NCBI GenBank assembly: GCA_964536375.1
Contig: CAZHXF010000003.1
Span: 17,911 to 81,910 of the forward strand
DNA from: Desulfuromonas sp964536375
GTDB taxonomy: Bacteria > Desulfobacterota > Desulfuromonadia > Desulfuromonadales > Desulfuromonadaceae
Length of the DNA stretch: 64,000 nt
Direction of reading: 5' to 3'
The translations under genes and the position numbers were made by a program. The notes beneath the pieces are model-generated. The model searched no databases, was not told the DNA's origin, and saw nothing but the letters and a program-made list of their open reading frames with translations. Shown here one piece after another: positions 50,535 through 59,839 of this stretch; the stretch's first letter is position 1; every line of letters starts with the position of its first letter.

Positions 50535-51860
50535 TTAAAGTGAATAACTGATCATCAGGTGGGTAGTAAACTGGGAAAGCTCCTCTTCAAAACCTTGATT
50601 ACAGTAGAGAGAGTTAGAACTATCTACACTGTTTTTTAATGCCCATTCTAGAGCTATATCTATTTTCCATGCTGCACAGATGATCCCTGTGCCAATGGTG
50701 ATGTGATCTTCGGAGATCGCAGGAAAATAGGGGAGGAGGTTGTCGTCTGGAACTGGGTTGTTACCGTGGTTATATCCGAGGCGGAGTAACCAGTTATCGT
50801 TAATGCTGTACTCGCTGCCGATAGCGAAAACCCATTGATCTTCCCACTCCATGGGGTAAGTGACTGCAAGTTGTTGTGCAACGTTAGGGTTGTCCGGACT
50901 ACTGAGGTTGAACTTAACTTCTTTAATAGCAGAGGACCAATCAATCCAGTCGATGTCAAAAACGAATTTGAGTCGTTGATTGACTTGGTAGCTGGCACCA
51001 ACGCCTGCTTGCTGAGGCCAATTGAAACCATCCATTTCCGTTTTGTATTCGACTGTTCCAAGTCCTAGCGCGGAGTAATTGATTTTGGTCTTTCCGTGCC
51101 TAAAGTTTAAATCTGTTGCTGTGAGGTATGCACTACCAATGGTTAATTTTCCAAATTGGTACTGAAAGCCAAGGCGCAAAGATGATGAATAAGCTCTACA
51201 GTCGGTCATTTTCATGCCGAAAAAAGCGACTTCACCTTGCTCGGAAATGATGCCATCGTGATTATTGTCGGCAAAGATGCTGGTATTGGGAAAGAGAGCC
51301 ATTTCTGCTTCAGCATAGCCGAGGTTGAGACTCGCTCCTAGTTTTAAACGGTGATCTGAACTGTGCCAAGCGATAGTCGGAGTGATTTTTGCGTAACTAA
51401 TAGCGCTTGAAAGTTCGTCGGTTTCGTCGGCAAGGTCCATCATGTCGGCGAAGGGCATTCTGAGATTGTCGTAGTGGACTCCCATACCGCCTTGGCCAAA
51501 AAAACCAAAACCGAGAATAATAGGATGATCCTCAAGGGGTTGTGCCCACGCCAACAATGGCAGATGAAATGTCTCACTGTCGGCGTTAAGATTGTTGCCG
51601 TGGTGGTCTTGATGGTGGTTGCGAGGTTGCATGATGCTGTCGCCCACACTGATTTGGGGTCCACAGCAACTCGCGAGACCTGCTGGATTAATATTCATGG
51701 CGGTTACATTGTCGACAAGAGCTAAATCAGCGCCCCCCATTCCACTGGAGATTGCACCATAGCCGATCATATTCATTCCATTGGTTGCCATGAGTGATTG
51801 TGGATAAAAGATGGAGATAAAGAAAATTGTGAAGAATAGATAAGCGGTACCTTTAAACAT
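50535..51860 (-). CDS. OmpP1/FadL/TodX family outer membrane transporter
   Basis: 441 residues with a signal peptide (LFFTIFFISIFYPQSLMA). The mature N-terminus, starting at NGMNMIGYGAISSGMGGADL, is the FadL hatch motif (N-terminal plug with G.S..GMGGA). Beta strands follow throughout, with the TNPAGL-like motif present as NINPAGLASC. The C-terminus TTHLMISYSL ends a strand. FadL channels take up long-chain fatty acids or other hydrophobic compounds. It is upstream of the CopA-CopB region on the same strand, but an operon is doubtful given the 272-base gap. Confidence 0.85.
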   Translation of the reverse strand: MFKGTAYLFFTIFFISIFYPQSLMATNGMNMIGYGAISSGMGGADLALVDNVTAMNINPAGLASCCGPQISVGDSIMQPRNHHQDHHGNNLNADSETFHLPLLAWAQPLEDHPIILGFGFFGQGGMGVHYDNLRMPFADMMDLADETDELSSAISYAKITPTIAWHSSDHRLKLGASLNLGYAEAEMALFPNTSIFADNNHDGIISEQGEVAFFGMKMTDCRAYSSSLRLGFQYQFGKLTIGSAYLTATDLNFRHGKTKINYSALGLGTVEYKTEMDGFNWPQQAGVGASYQVNQRLKFVFDIDWIDWSSAIKEVKFNLSSPDNPNVAQQLAVTYPMEWEDQWVFAIGSEYSINDNWLLRLGYNHGNNPVPDDNLLPYFPAISEDHITIGTGIICAAWKIDIALEWALKNSVDSSNSLYCNQGFEEELSQFTTHLMISYSL

Positions 51861-52121
51861 CGGCAGCTTTCGTGTAACTATCGTTAATGACTAGAAAAAT
51901 TGATCGTGTGTCTTTTTTAACAATATCATTTAATTTAATGGAAAGCAAATAAGAGTTTAAATGGGTACATGCTATAGCACCAACGTCAACGAAAAGTTTT
52001 CCCCAGTTCACGTTTGTCTCCTGATCCACTTAGTGGGGAATTGTGCCGACATCATCTGCATAAAAAAGGTTTACAAAATAAATACCTGATTACCCTAATC
52101 TTTTCGTTTTAGCCCAAAGGA
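51861..52121. other. AT-rich gap upstream of the fadL-like gene
   Basis: No ORF, hairpin or tRNA was recognised in this stretch. The palindromic repeat and the integrase remnant start directly after it. Confidence 0.5.
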
Positions 52122-52196
52122 TCGTTTCTTTCGCGAAGGGAGAGTCCAGACGCCCGTGGAGAACCTTTAGAATACCTGCCTTCGCGATCATGACGG
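52122..52196. repeat. Decayed palindromic repeat
   Basis: Left arm TCGTTTCTTTCGCGAAGGGAG ... TCCAGA and right arm TTAGAA ... CCTGCCTTCGCGATCATGACG are imperfect inverted copies. They resemble the element at 61968-62042 and the common bacterial GTCATTCCCGCGAA-type palindromes. Confidence 0.55.
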
Positions 52197-52239
52197 GAAC
52201 AAGGTGCAAAGCCAGTGCGGAAGATTGATACTAATCAGA

Positions 52240-52455
52240 AAAAATATAAAGCGTTGTGCGCAACAGGCTGGTATTGTCAGTCGGGTATACAGTCATGCGT
52301 TACGCTATTTTTATGCGACCTATAATTTGGAAGCAGGTTATGGTATTTGCACAGTGCAGGAGCTGTTGGGACATGCCGATGTTTCAACGACTATGATCTA
52401 TACTCATGTGTTAAATAAGCTAGGACTGAGAGTGCGCAGCCAGTTAGATTTTTGA
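52240..52455 (+). pseudogene. C-terminal remnant of an integron-type tyrosine recombinase
   Basis: The frame reads KRCAQQAGIVSRVYSHALRY, FYATYNLEAGYGICTVQELL and GHADVSTTMIYTHVLNKLGL, ending RSQLDF. This matches box II of tyrosine recombinases, keeping the H..R pair and the catalytic Tyr in MIYTHV. The tail LNK.GL.VRSPLD is typical of IntI-like integrases. The first three quarters of the gene are missing and a decayed palindromic repeat lies where they should be. It sits just ahead of the pyrophosphatase gene and is plainly inactive. Confidence 0.78.
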
Positions 52456-52486
52456 ATTTATAAAAAAGCAGGGCAGGAGGAATTAT

Positions 52487-54142
52487 ATGCTACAGCAAAA
52501 AATATATGTAATAGGTCACATGAATCCCGATACCGATTCGGTGTGCAGTGCTATTGCTTATGCCCGTTTGCGTGAGCAGCAGGGGCTGGTCGGTGTGCAG
52601 CCGGCGCGGGCGGGAAATATTAATCGCCAGACTGAATTTGTCCTTGATGAGCTGGCAGTCGCCCGTCCGCAATTGCTTATGGATGTAACACCGCGTCTGC
52701 GCGATGTTGTCGATGGTCAGGATTTGGTTACTATCCATGCTTCTGCTCCCTTATCTCGGGCGTTGGAGCTGTTTCATCTGCATAATGTGCGCATTATTCC
52801 TGTAGTGGATGATGAACTCAAACCGCAGGGGATGCTTTATCTTAAACGTGTGTCTGAGCGTTTTTTAGTGCCAAGTCAGGAGCGCGAATTGCGGCGGGTA
52901 TCGGCTTCTCCTCGTTCTATTTGTCAGTGCCTTAAAGCCAATGCTCTGCATGAAGTTGATGCTGATGTCCAGGAGGAACTGAATCTGTATGTTGCCGCCA
53001 TGGCCGAAGCAACGTTTTTGGCTAAACTGGCGGATCAGGATGCTCGTAAGATGGTGCTAATTGCTGGGGACAGGGTGGAAATTTTACGCGCTGCGGTAAG
53101 CATGGGGGTGCGTGTTCTGGTTGTTGTCGCCGGGCTGGAGATTCCACCAGAAATATTGGAATTGGGTAAGAAGAATGATGTAACTATTCTTTCTACTATG
53201 TTTGATACCGCTACCAGTGCTTGGTTGACTCGTCTGGCTACGCCGGTAGTTTCCGTGGCGGAAAAAAATTACATTACTTTAAGTGGTAAAGATAGAATAG
53301 ACGAGCTCCGTCTCAGTTTACTGCGCAGTGACGTGCCCGGGGTGATGATAGTCAATGGTGCCGGCAAGGTCGAGGCGGTGGCGACTAAGAGCCATCTGTT
53401 GATACCATCCAATACCAAACTGATTCTGGTCGATCACAATGAACTTACTCAGGCTGTTCCTGGTGCCGATAAGGTGGAGATTCTCGAAGTTGTTGACCAT
53501 CATCGTTTAGGAAGTCTGCAAACGGAAAACCCTATCAGATTTATCAATCAGCCATTAGGTAGTACCTGTACCTTGGTTGCCACTCTGTATCAAAACGCTG
53601 GAATTGTTCCTGATGCGGTGACTGCTGGCTTGATGCTGTCCGGTTTGCTATCAGATACCGTGGTGTTGAAATCACCTACTACCACCGATGTCGATCGGGA
53701 AATAGCCGAGTGGTTAGGGCAGCTGTCAGGTTTTGACCCGCATGAATATGGGAGGAGGATTTTTGCTTCGAGTAGTTCTATCAGCGCTTATGATTCTCTG
53801 GAAAAGGTGATAACTACCGATTTTAAGGTGTTTACCACTGGCAGTTGCCAATTTGGTATTGGTCAGGTCGAAGTGGTCAATTTCCATGAATTTCACTCGC
53901 TGAAGGATGTTCTGGCTAGTGAGCTGGATAAAATAAAATCACAGCGTGATTTAACCATGGTTGGTTTGCTGGTAACAGATATAGTTGCCGGTAACAGTGA
54001 GTTGTTGATCTCTGGCGACAAGCAGTTAGCGTATGTTTTGGGTTATCCGCAGTTAGATGACAACCTGTTTGAGCTGCGTGGCGTGTTGTCGCGTAAAAAA
54101 CAACTTATTCCTCATTTGAGTAGGGTGCTGGGCGCTATTTAG
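52487..54142 (+). CDS. ppaC: Mn-dependent inorganic pyrophosphatase with CBS/DRTGG insert
   Basis: 551 residues, family II. The DHH domain starts with VIGHMNPDTDSVCSAIAYAR and has the DHH triad in VVDHHRLGSLQ. Between them lie two CBS modules and a DRTGG domain (about 70-300), the regulatory insert that binds adenine nucleotides. The DHHA2 domain closes the protein. It hydrolyses pyrophosphate in the cytoplasm under adenylate control. GGAGG precedes the ATG. Single gene, following the integrase remnant. Confidence 0.95.
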   Translation: MLQQKIYVIGHMNPDTDSVCSAIAYARLREQQGLVGVQPARAGNINRQTEFVLDELAVARPQLLMDVTPRLRDVVDGQDLVTIHASAPLSRALELFHLHNVRIIPVVDDELKPQGMLYLKRVSERFLVPSQERELRRVSASPRSICQCLKANALHEVDADVQEELNLYVAAMAEATFLAKLADQDARKMVLIAGDRVEILRAAVSMGVRVLVVVAGLEIPPEILELGKKNDVTILSTMFDTATSAWLTRLATPVVSVAEKNYITLSGKDRIDELRLSLLRSDVPGVMIVNGAGKVEAVATKSHLLIPSNTKLILVDHNELTQAVPGADKVEILEVVDHHRLGSLQTENPIRFINQPLGSTCTLVATLYQNAGIVPDAVTAGLMLSGLLSDTVVLKSPTTTDVDREIAEWLGQLSGFDPHEYGRRIFASSSSISAYDSLEKVITTDFKVFTTGSCQFGIGQVEVVNFHEFHSLKDVLASELDKIKSQRDLTMVGLLVTDIVAGNSELLISGDKQLAYVLGYPQLDDNLFELRGVLSRKKQLIPHLSRVLGAI

Positions 54143-54227
54143 CTCTGCGGCTACAAAAGCTATCGGCAGTGGTGATTGTTTTTGATTGACATGGAGGCTG
54201 TTAGTTTCTATCTTCCTCTTTAGTTAA

Positions 54228-54390
54228 AAGTTTCAGGTGCCCGTTTACGGGTGTAATAGGGAATCCCGTGTAAATCGGGAGTGGGCCCGCCGCTGTAACC
54301 AGGGACGTTAAACGCATTTTTTAGCCACTGACTCATGTCGGGAAGGCGCGTTGCGCGGATGATCTGGAAGCCAGAAGACCTGCCTGAAAC
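54228..54390 (+). ncRNA. Cobalamin riboswitch
   Basis: The closing stem TTTCAGG/CCTGAAA brackets the known blocks in order: AGGTGCC, GGGAATCCCGTG, GGGAGTGGGCCCGCCGCTGT (B12 box), GCCACTGACTC, GGGAAGGCG and AGCCAGAAGACCTGCC. It lies in the leader of the btuB gene. Binding of adenosylcobalamin should favour the downstream terminator and shut the uptake operon. Confidence 0.96.
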
Positions 54391-54449
54391 ATCGTTTGTC
54401 ATTCTTTCTCGGCGAAAGGGTGCAGCGTTTCGTGGCGAAGTATGGGACA

Positions 54450-54486
54450 ACCTCGAATCGATTTATTATCGGTTTGGGGTTTTTTT
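54450..54486 (+). terminator. Riboswitch-controlled terminator
   Basis: ACCTCGAATCGAT (from 54450) pairs with a later arm ending in GGGGT (54480), using some G-T pairs, then runs into T7. It lies 60 bases past the riboswitch and 30 before the btuB start. Confidence 0.75.
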
Positions 54487-54515
54487 GTGCCCCGAACAAT
54501 CTAGGGAGTGCAGGG

Positions 54516-56519
54516 ATGAGAAGGTTGTTATGGGTAGGTTTATTGCTGTTGTGCTGTAGCAGCAATGTGTGGGCAGCAGAGCAGTTAGATGATGTGGTAG
54601 TTACGGCAAGTCGGGTGACAGAGCCGGTGAATGAAGTAGCGTTGAAAATGGTAATCATTGATCAGGAGGATATACTCTTGTCGACCGCTACTACCATTGA
54701 TCAATTGTTGATGGAACAAAATATTGGTCATATGCAAGCGTATCCAGGGGCGCTCACTCAGGTAACTATGCGTGGTTTTCGCTCTAGTGGTGAAAGTGCC
54801 GGTTTTTCCAACTCTATTTTGTTTCTCATGGATGGGCGTCGTGCAGGAACGAGTAATTTAGCGAAGTTGCCTGTTGATATGGTGGAGCGCGTGGAGGTAA
54901 TAAAGGGTGCTTCGTCAGCGGTTTATGGCGCCGAAGCTATGGGCGGGGTGGTCAATATTATCACCAAACGGGGGAAAGGTGGCATGTCTGCGTCGGTGCT
55001 GGTTGAGGGTGGTTCAGCATCGCGCATGCGCTTGGCCGCTGAGGCACAAGGAGAACTGAGCGGGGTAGATTTCTACGGAGTAGTCGGTCGCAAGGATCAG
55101 CGTGCCGATTATGAAGATGGTGACGGAAATGTCTATAAAAACACTCAGTCTAGAGCACGAGAGAACTTTGTTAATGTCGGCTATACTGTGGGTGAACATC
55201 GCTTGGGCGCGACGGTGCTGGAAGTGGATAATTGGAATGTAGGTAGCCCCGGAAGCTCGTCTTGGTCAAGTCTGGATAATTATTCCAGTAAGGATTTACG
55301 CTCGTTTGATATCAATTATACGGGTGGTTATGCTGCAGCTGGATTGGAATGGCTGGTGCGTTACTATCAGGTTGAAGATACCGATATTGCTTATTTCCCT
55401 GGTCCTACTCATAGTTCTGACACGGCTTATAGTTATGATACGGATACTCGTGGTGCTCAGCTCCAGTTAACCTGGCAATCTGGTATTAGTCGTCTGACCA
55501 TGGGGGTGGATTGGGATGAGCAGGAATCACGTAATTCTCAGAAGCCAACGGGAAAGCCTTTTAGTGTGAATGCAGATTATGAACGGCGCGGGGTATTTGT
55601 TGCAGAAAAATTCTCGCTATTCAATGAGCGTTTATTGCTGAACCTGGGGTTGCGTTATGATCAATATAAAGTGGAAACTCAAGACACTCAAGGTTATGCA
55701 ACCCTGACAACTAATGATAAAGAAGTATCGGAGTGGTGCCCACGCGCAGGCTTGGTAGTTGTTGCCAGCGAAAATCTGCGTATTAAAGCTTCCGTTGGCA
55801 GAGGCTTTGTGCTGCCTACAGCCAATGAGTTGGTTGGTGATTTTATTAATAGTGGTTGGTTTTCTAATACTCATATTTTGGGTAATAGTGATTTGGATAT
55901 GGAACAGTCGTGGACCTATGAAGTTGGTTTCGATTATACCCGGCAGAACTGGTATCTGAACGGCAGCCTGTTCTATACTGATTACGATGATAAGATAGAA
56001 TCTTACAGCTATTATGATGCTGTTGCAGGTGAGAATGTCAGTAGTTATAAAAACCTTGCTGGCGCTACTATCAATGGAATGGAATGGGAGACCGGTTGTG
56101 ATTTGGCACCACTGTTTAACTCTCCTTGGTCGGTTGAGCCGTTTGCCTCTGTGACATATCTGTTTGAGTTTGAAGATGATGCAACTAATGAAGATCTGCT
56201 TTATGTAAGTGAGACACAGGCACGTTTCGGTGTCAAAACAACCTCCGCAGGTGGATTTATGGCGCAATTGCTGGGGATTTACCATGGCCCGCAGGATTTC
56301 CAAAATTGGGATGTCTACCCTACGAGAATAGAGGAGATGGGTGGTTTTACCCTGTGGAATGTAATGCTTTCTCAGAAGGTATTGTTGCCTTGGCGCGAAG
56401 GTATGGATATGACGATTTGTGCTGGTGTGGCGAATATTCTGGATAAGAGCTATGCTTACGTTACCGGTTATTTGATGCCTGGTCGTGAGTATAAGGTATC
56501 TTTAAAGTTAACTTTCTAA
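54516..56519 (+). CDS. btuB: TonB-dependent cobalamin receptor
   Basis: 667 residues. It has a signal peptide ending at WAA, then TonB box DDVVVTASR (about residues 25-33), a plug domain with MRGFRSSGES and VERVEVIKGASSAVYGAEAM, and a 22-strand barrel ending in YKVSLKLTF. The riboswitch and the downstream btuFCD genes identify the substrate as a corrinoid. The ATG at 54516 follows AGGG. The longer frame from 54396 would run through the terminator hairpin and is not a real start. Confidence 0.93.
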   Translation: MRRLLWVGLLLLCCSSNVWAAEQLDDVVVTASRVTEPVNEVALKMVIIDQEDILLSTATTIDQLLMEQNIGHMQAYPGALTQVTMRGFRSSGESAGFSNSILFLMDGRRAGTSNLAKLPVDMVERVEVIKGASSAVYGAEAMGGVVNIITKRGKGGMSASVLVEGGSASRMRLAAEAQGELSGVDFYGVVGRKDQRADYEDGDGNVYKNTQSRARENFVNVGYTVGEHRLGATVLEVDNWNVGSPGSSSWSSLDNYSSKDLRSFDINYTGGYAAAGLEWLVRYYQVEDTDIAYFPGPTHSSDTAYSYDTDTRGAQLQLTWQSGISRLTMGVDWDEQESRNSQKPTGKPFSVNADYERRGVFVAEKFSLFNERLLLNLGLRYDQYKVETQDTQGYATLTTNDKEVSEWCPRAGLVVVASENLRIKASVGRGFVLPTANELVGDFINSGWFSNTHILGNSDLDMEQSWTYEVGFDYTRQNWYLNGSLFYTDYDDKIESYSYYDAVAGENVSSYKNLAGATINGMEWETGCDLAPLFNSPWSVEPFASVTYLFEFEDDATNEDLLYVSETQARFGVKTTSAGGFMAQLLGIYHGPQDFQNWDVYPTRIEEMGGFTLWNVMLSQKVLLPWREGMDMTICAGVANILDKSYAYVTGYLMPGREYKVSLKLTF

Positions 56520-56529
56520 AGGCTTTATT

Positions 56530-57471
56530 ATGCGGGTGCTTTATTGCTGCTTGCGGCAAATTACTTTTGTGTTGTTGGTACTGCTGATTAATCTGCAAAG
56601 CAATAATGTTAATGCGCTAGATTACACCGATGCGGTGGGGCGTGTTGTCCATTTACCCGCTCCACCGCAGCGTATTGTTTCTCTGGTGCCCAGTGTTACC
56701 GAGATACTCTATGCAATTCATGCCGAGAATCAATTGGTAGGTGTTACCGATTTTTGTAATTACCCACCGCAAGCGCAGCAGAAAATTAGTATTGGTGCAT
56801 ATAGTGATCCCGGTCTGGAAACTGTTGCCAGTCTGGCTCCTGATTTGATAATAATGGACGTCGCCAGCTCTAGCACGGCGTTGTTGTACCAGTTTGAACA
56901 ACTTGCAGTGCCGGTTTATCTGGTAGCACCTAAGTCGTTGACTGCTACTCTGGAGACAATTGTGGCTCTGGGGGGAGTAACTGGTCACCAAGAAGTAGCC
57001 ATGGATTTGCTCAATAACTTAAACGATCAGATTGCTGAAGTCGTGAAGATGTGGAGTGAAAAACCGTTACGCACTCTTGTATGTGTCATGATTGAGCCAC
57101 TTGTTGTTGCTGGAGCTGGAACTCTGGCTGATGATCTAATTAACTTGGCCGGAGGTATCAATGTGGCAGCAGAGCTACCGCGCTATCCGACCCTGAGCAT
57201 GGAAACAGTACTGCTATATGACCCGGATATTATTATTGTCTCTCCACATCCAGGGACGCCAGCACCTGCCGATTTTTTTTCCAATTGGCCACAGCTAAAG
57301 GCAGTTAGGCATAAGCAGGTAATTAATGTCCAAGCTGATTTGTTGCAGCGCCCCGGTCCGCGTCTGGTTGCTGGTTTAATAATGCTGCGGCAGTGCTATA
57401 ACAGACTCTCAACGGTCAAATCTGTACTTGAAAATGGAAATTGCGCTATTAAACAGGAAGCAACACATTGA
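56530..57471 (+). CDS. btuF: Cobalamin ABC transporter substrate-binding protein
   Basis: 313 residues. It has a signal peptide, then a type III (PBP-like) binding protein with the block QRIVSLVPSVTEILYAI, DLIIMDVASSST and VQADLLQRPGPRLVAGLIML. BtuF binds vitamin B12 in the periplasm and hands it to BtuCD. It lies 10 bases after btuB and overlaps btuC by 4 bases. The riboswitch context supports cobalamin over iron siderophores. Confidence 0.9.
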   Translation: MRVLYCCLRQITFVLLVLLINLQSNNVNALDYTDAVGRVVHLPAPPQRIVSLVPSVTEILYAIHAENQLVGVTDFCNYPPQAQQKISIGAYSDPGLETVASLAPDLIIMDVASSSTALLYQFEQLAVPVYLVAPKSLTATLETIVALGGVTGHQEVAMDLLNNLNDQIAEVVKMWSEKPLRTLVCVMIEPLVVAGAGTLADDLINLAGGINVAAELPRYPTLSMETVLLYDPDIIIVSPHPGTPAPADFFSNWPQLKAVRHKQVINVQADLLQRPGPRLVAGLIMLRQCYNRLSTVKSVLENGNCAIKQEATH

Positions 57472-58460
57472 TAAATATCCGGGCATTTTTTTCTAATTGG
57501 TTGTTATGGCTGACTTGTGCGTTGTTGCTCTCTTTCTATGTTGGTATTAGTTGTGGAACCATTACGATTCCATGGCGGGAGATTACTGCCATTATTTTCG
57601 GTGATGGTGGTAGCTCGCTAAACGAAGTTATTATCATGAAAATAAGACTTCCTCGGGTGTTGTTTGCGGCATTGGTCGGGGCTGCATTGTCGGTATCTGG
57701 TGCCGCATTTCAAGCGGTGCTGCGTAATCCACTAGCTGATCCATATATACTCGGTGTCTCAGGCGGGGCTGCTTTAGGGTCGGTGTTGGCACTTACTTTG
57801 GGTGGTTATTCGGTCTTTATGTTGCCGGTGTCTGCATTTTGCGGTGCCTTGCTGGCGTTGTTAGTGGTTTATTTGGTTGCGCGCTCCAGTCAAGGGGATA
57901 ACCATATTCTTATTTTGGCAGGGGTTATGGTGGGTAGCTTGGCCTCAGCATTGCTGTTGTTTCTTCTATGGTTGGCACCAGCAGATTCTGTGCGCAATGC
58001 GGTTTTTTGGTTGGCCGGTAATTTATCCCATGTTCGTTCTGACTGGTTGCCATGGGGTTATCTGGTGGCGGTGATGGCTTTTCTTGTGCTGTGGCGGCAG
58101 TCGCGGGTGCTTGATCTGTTTACCCAAGGAGAAGATTGCGCTGCAGATTTGGGGCTGGATGTTCCCAAAGCGCGTTTGCTGGTGTTCACGGTGGCAGGAG
58201 TCCTGGTGGCTATGGCTGTTTCTATGGCTGGTTTGGTTGGCTTTGTCGGTTTGGTGATTCCGCATGTGGTACGTTTGTTATGGGGACCGGGGCATGCACG
58301 GTTGTTGCCTGCCGCGGCATTGGCCGGAGCCGCATTTTTAGTTTTGGCTGATGCTCTGTCACGGGTAGTTTTAGCCCCGGCAGAATTGCCGGTAGGGGTG
58401 GTGACCGCTTTAATCGGCGCACCGTTTTTTCTCTATCTGCTGCGCCTGCGAGGTGAGTGA
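57468..58460 (+). CDS. btuC: Cobalamin ABC transporter permease
   Basis: 330 residues of the FecCD/BtuC family, about ten helices. Family blocks: RLPRVLFAALVGAALSVSGA, QAVLRNPLADPYILGVSGGA, MAGLVGFVGLVIPHVVRLLW. The start is a TTG overlapping the btuF stop (TTGA), so it is coupled to btuF. It forms the transmembrane path of the BtuCD importer. Confidence 0.92.
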   Translation: MINIRAFFSNWLLWLTCALLLSFYVGISCGTITIPWREITAIIFGDGGSSLNEVIIMKIRLPRVLFAALVGAALSVSGAAFQAVLRNPLADPYILGVSGGAALGSVLALTLGGYSVFMLPVSAFCGALLALLVVYLVARSSQGDNHILILAGVMVGSLASALLLFLLWLAPADSVRNAVFWLAGNLSHVRSDWLPWGYLVAVMAFLVLWRQSRVLDLFTQGEDCAADLGLDVPKARLLVFTVAGVLVAMAVSMAGLVGFVGLVIPHVVRLLWGPGHARLLPAAALAGAAFLVLADALSRVVLAPAELPVGVVTALIGAPFFLYLLRLRGE

Positions 58461-59242
58461 TGATCAGTGTCGAGAACCTGAGTTTTTCCTACGGTGCTAA
58501 AGCTATTTTACAACAGGTAGAATTTGGTGTTAACCAGGGAGAGATACTGACAATTCTGGGACCAAACGGTGCGGGCAAGTCTACTTTGTTGCGTTTGCTG
58601 CGCGGACGGTTGCATCCTGATGTTGGTAATATCCGCTGGCAGGATGGTTTGGCGCATCAGTTGTCTCGTGCCAAGATGGCCACACTGGTGGCTGTTTTAC
58701 CCCAGCTAAGCAGTCAGCCGTTTTCGTTCTCGGTACGGGAAATGGTGGAGATGGGTTGTTTCGCCCGCGATAGAAATCTGTGGGGAATCGGTGATAAACA
58801 AAAAACAGTTGTAGCGGATATGTTACGCCAGACTGATGTGACCCACCTTGCTAAACAAAGAGTGTGTGAGTTGAGTGGGGGTGAATTGCAGCGGGTTTTG
58901 CTAGCCCGAGCGCTGACACAACAAACGCCGGTTTTGCTTTTGGATGAGGCTACCAGTCAGCTGGATTTATGTCATACGCGCACTGTAGCTCAGTTACTGT
59001 ATCGCCTATCTCGTGATGAAGGTAAAACTATTGTCCAAGTGTCGCATGATATGGAGCTGTCAGCAGAGCTTTCGCAGCGTATCCTGTTGTTGAACGCACA
59101 CGGGGAGATGATCTCTTTAGGTACCCCAACGCATGTTTTGACAGCAGAGAACATTGCCACAGCATTCGGCGTTAGTGTTCAGGTGGAAAGACACCAAACG
59201 ACTGGCGCTTTGAGGATTTCTCCCCTGCCACTTACCTGCTGA
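58460..59242 (+). CDS. btuD: Cobalamin ABC transporter ATPase
   Basis: 260 residues. Walker A GPNGAGKSTLLRLL, signature LSGGELQRVLLARAL, Walker B VLLLDEATSQLD and switch His in QVSHDMELSA. GAGGTGAG is just upstream of the ATG and the btuC stop overlaps the start region. It drives BtuC and completes the btuB-F-C-D operon under the B12 riboswitch. Confidence 0.93.
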   Translation: MISVENLSFSYGAKAILQQVEFGVNQGEILTILGPNGAGKSTLLRLLRGRLHPDVGNIRWQDGLAHQLSRAKMATLVAVLPQLSSQPFSFSVREMVEMGCFARDRNLWGIGDKQKTVVADMLRQTDVTHLAKQRVCELSGGELQRVLLARALTQQTPVLLLDEATSQLDLCHTRTVAQLLYRLSRDEGKTIVQVSHDMELSAELSQRILLLNAHGEMISLGTPTHVLTAENIATAFGVSVQVERHQTTGALRISPLPLTC

Positions 59243-59315
59243 AAAATGGGTTTTGGTCGAAAAAAATGTGCTTAATGGAATCTACAATAAACCTGCAAGT
59301 CTGTGGTTGCTACTT

Positions 59316-59624
59316 TTATTTGTGATTGCAACCGCCAAGAGTGAACATCGCTTCAACTATATTTCGCGCCTGTTCAGACACCACGCTATAATAGACTTCA
59401 ACGCCGTCTCTTTCTCCTTCAATGATCCCTTTATTTTTTAGTAAGGCTAAATGTTGTGATACGGTGGCTTGAGGAAGTTCCAAGCATTCCCATATTTTTT
59501 TAACATTGCATACCTGCGATATCAGACCAGCAACGATCTTCAAACGGATGGGATGACCTAGTACTTTTAAAATCTCTGCCTCACGAGCATAACTGTTATT
59601 TTTATTGAACATTTCCGGCTGCAT
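59316..59624 (-). CDS. ArsR-family metalloregulator
   Basis: 102 residues of the winged-helix ArsR/SmtB family. It opens with ILKVLGHPIRLKIVAGLISQ, has the recognition helix in LPQATVSQHLALLKNKGIIE and the wing GERDGVEVYYSV. Cysteines at SQVCN and WECLE, plus GGCNHK at the end, could form a metal or thiol sensor, though the classic ELCVCDL site is absent. It is convergent with btuD and divergent from the CaCA exchanger. An ATATATGAATATA element upstream is a likely operator. Confidence 0.82.
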   Translation of the reverse strand: MQPEMFNKNNSYAREAEILKVLGHPIRLKIVAGLISQVCNVKKIWECLELPQATVSQHLALLKNKGIIEGERDGVEVYYSVVSEQARNIVEAMFTLGGCNHK

Positions 59625-59672
59625 TGTCGTGTCCTTTAGGCGGTTGAAACTGTGGATGATTTTGCTACTATT

Positions 59673-59693
59673 AATTGAATATATGAATATAGA
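59673..59693. promoter_or_regulatory. Candidate ArsR-family operator
   Basis: ATTGAATATATGAATATAGAT lies about 50 bases upstream of the ArsR-family start, in the region divergent from the CaCA gene. AATATATGAATATA-like repeats are common ArsR/SmtB boxes. Autoregulation is inferred. Confidence 0.4.
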
Positions 59694-59839
59694 TTAACAC
59701 CTATGTGGCGTCAAGCTATAAATTCCAATATCTCTTGCTTTTTCAGGTGGTTGTGAGTATCGTTTTACTTTCATTGTACAGCTATTACAACAATAATGTG
59801 TAGCGTTATGGCTTATGTTGGTGGTTTTGAGGAGTTTCT

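Noticed and set aside
54396..54515. N-terminal extension of btuB
   Set aside because: It would be translated through the riboswitch terminator; the signal peptide begins at 54516.
55632..56303. 223-residue minus-strand ORF opposite btuB
   Set aside because: Shadow of the barrel region; no recognisable domain.
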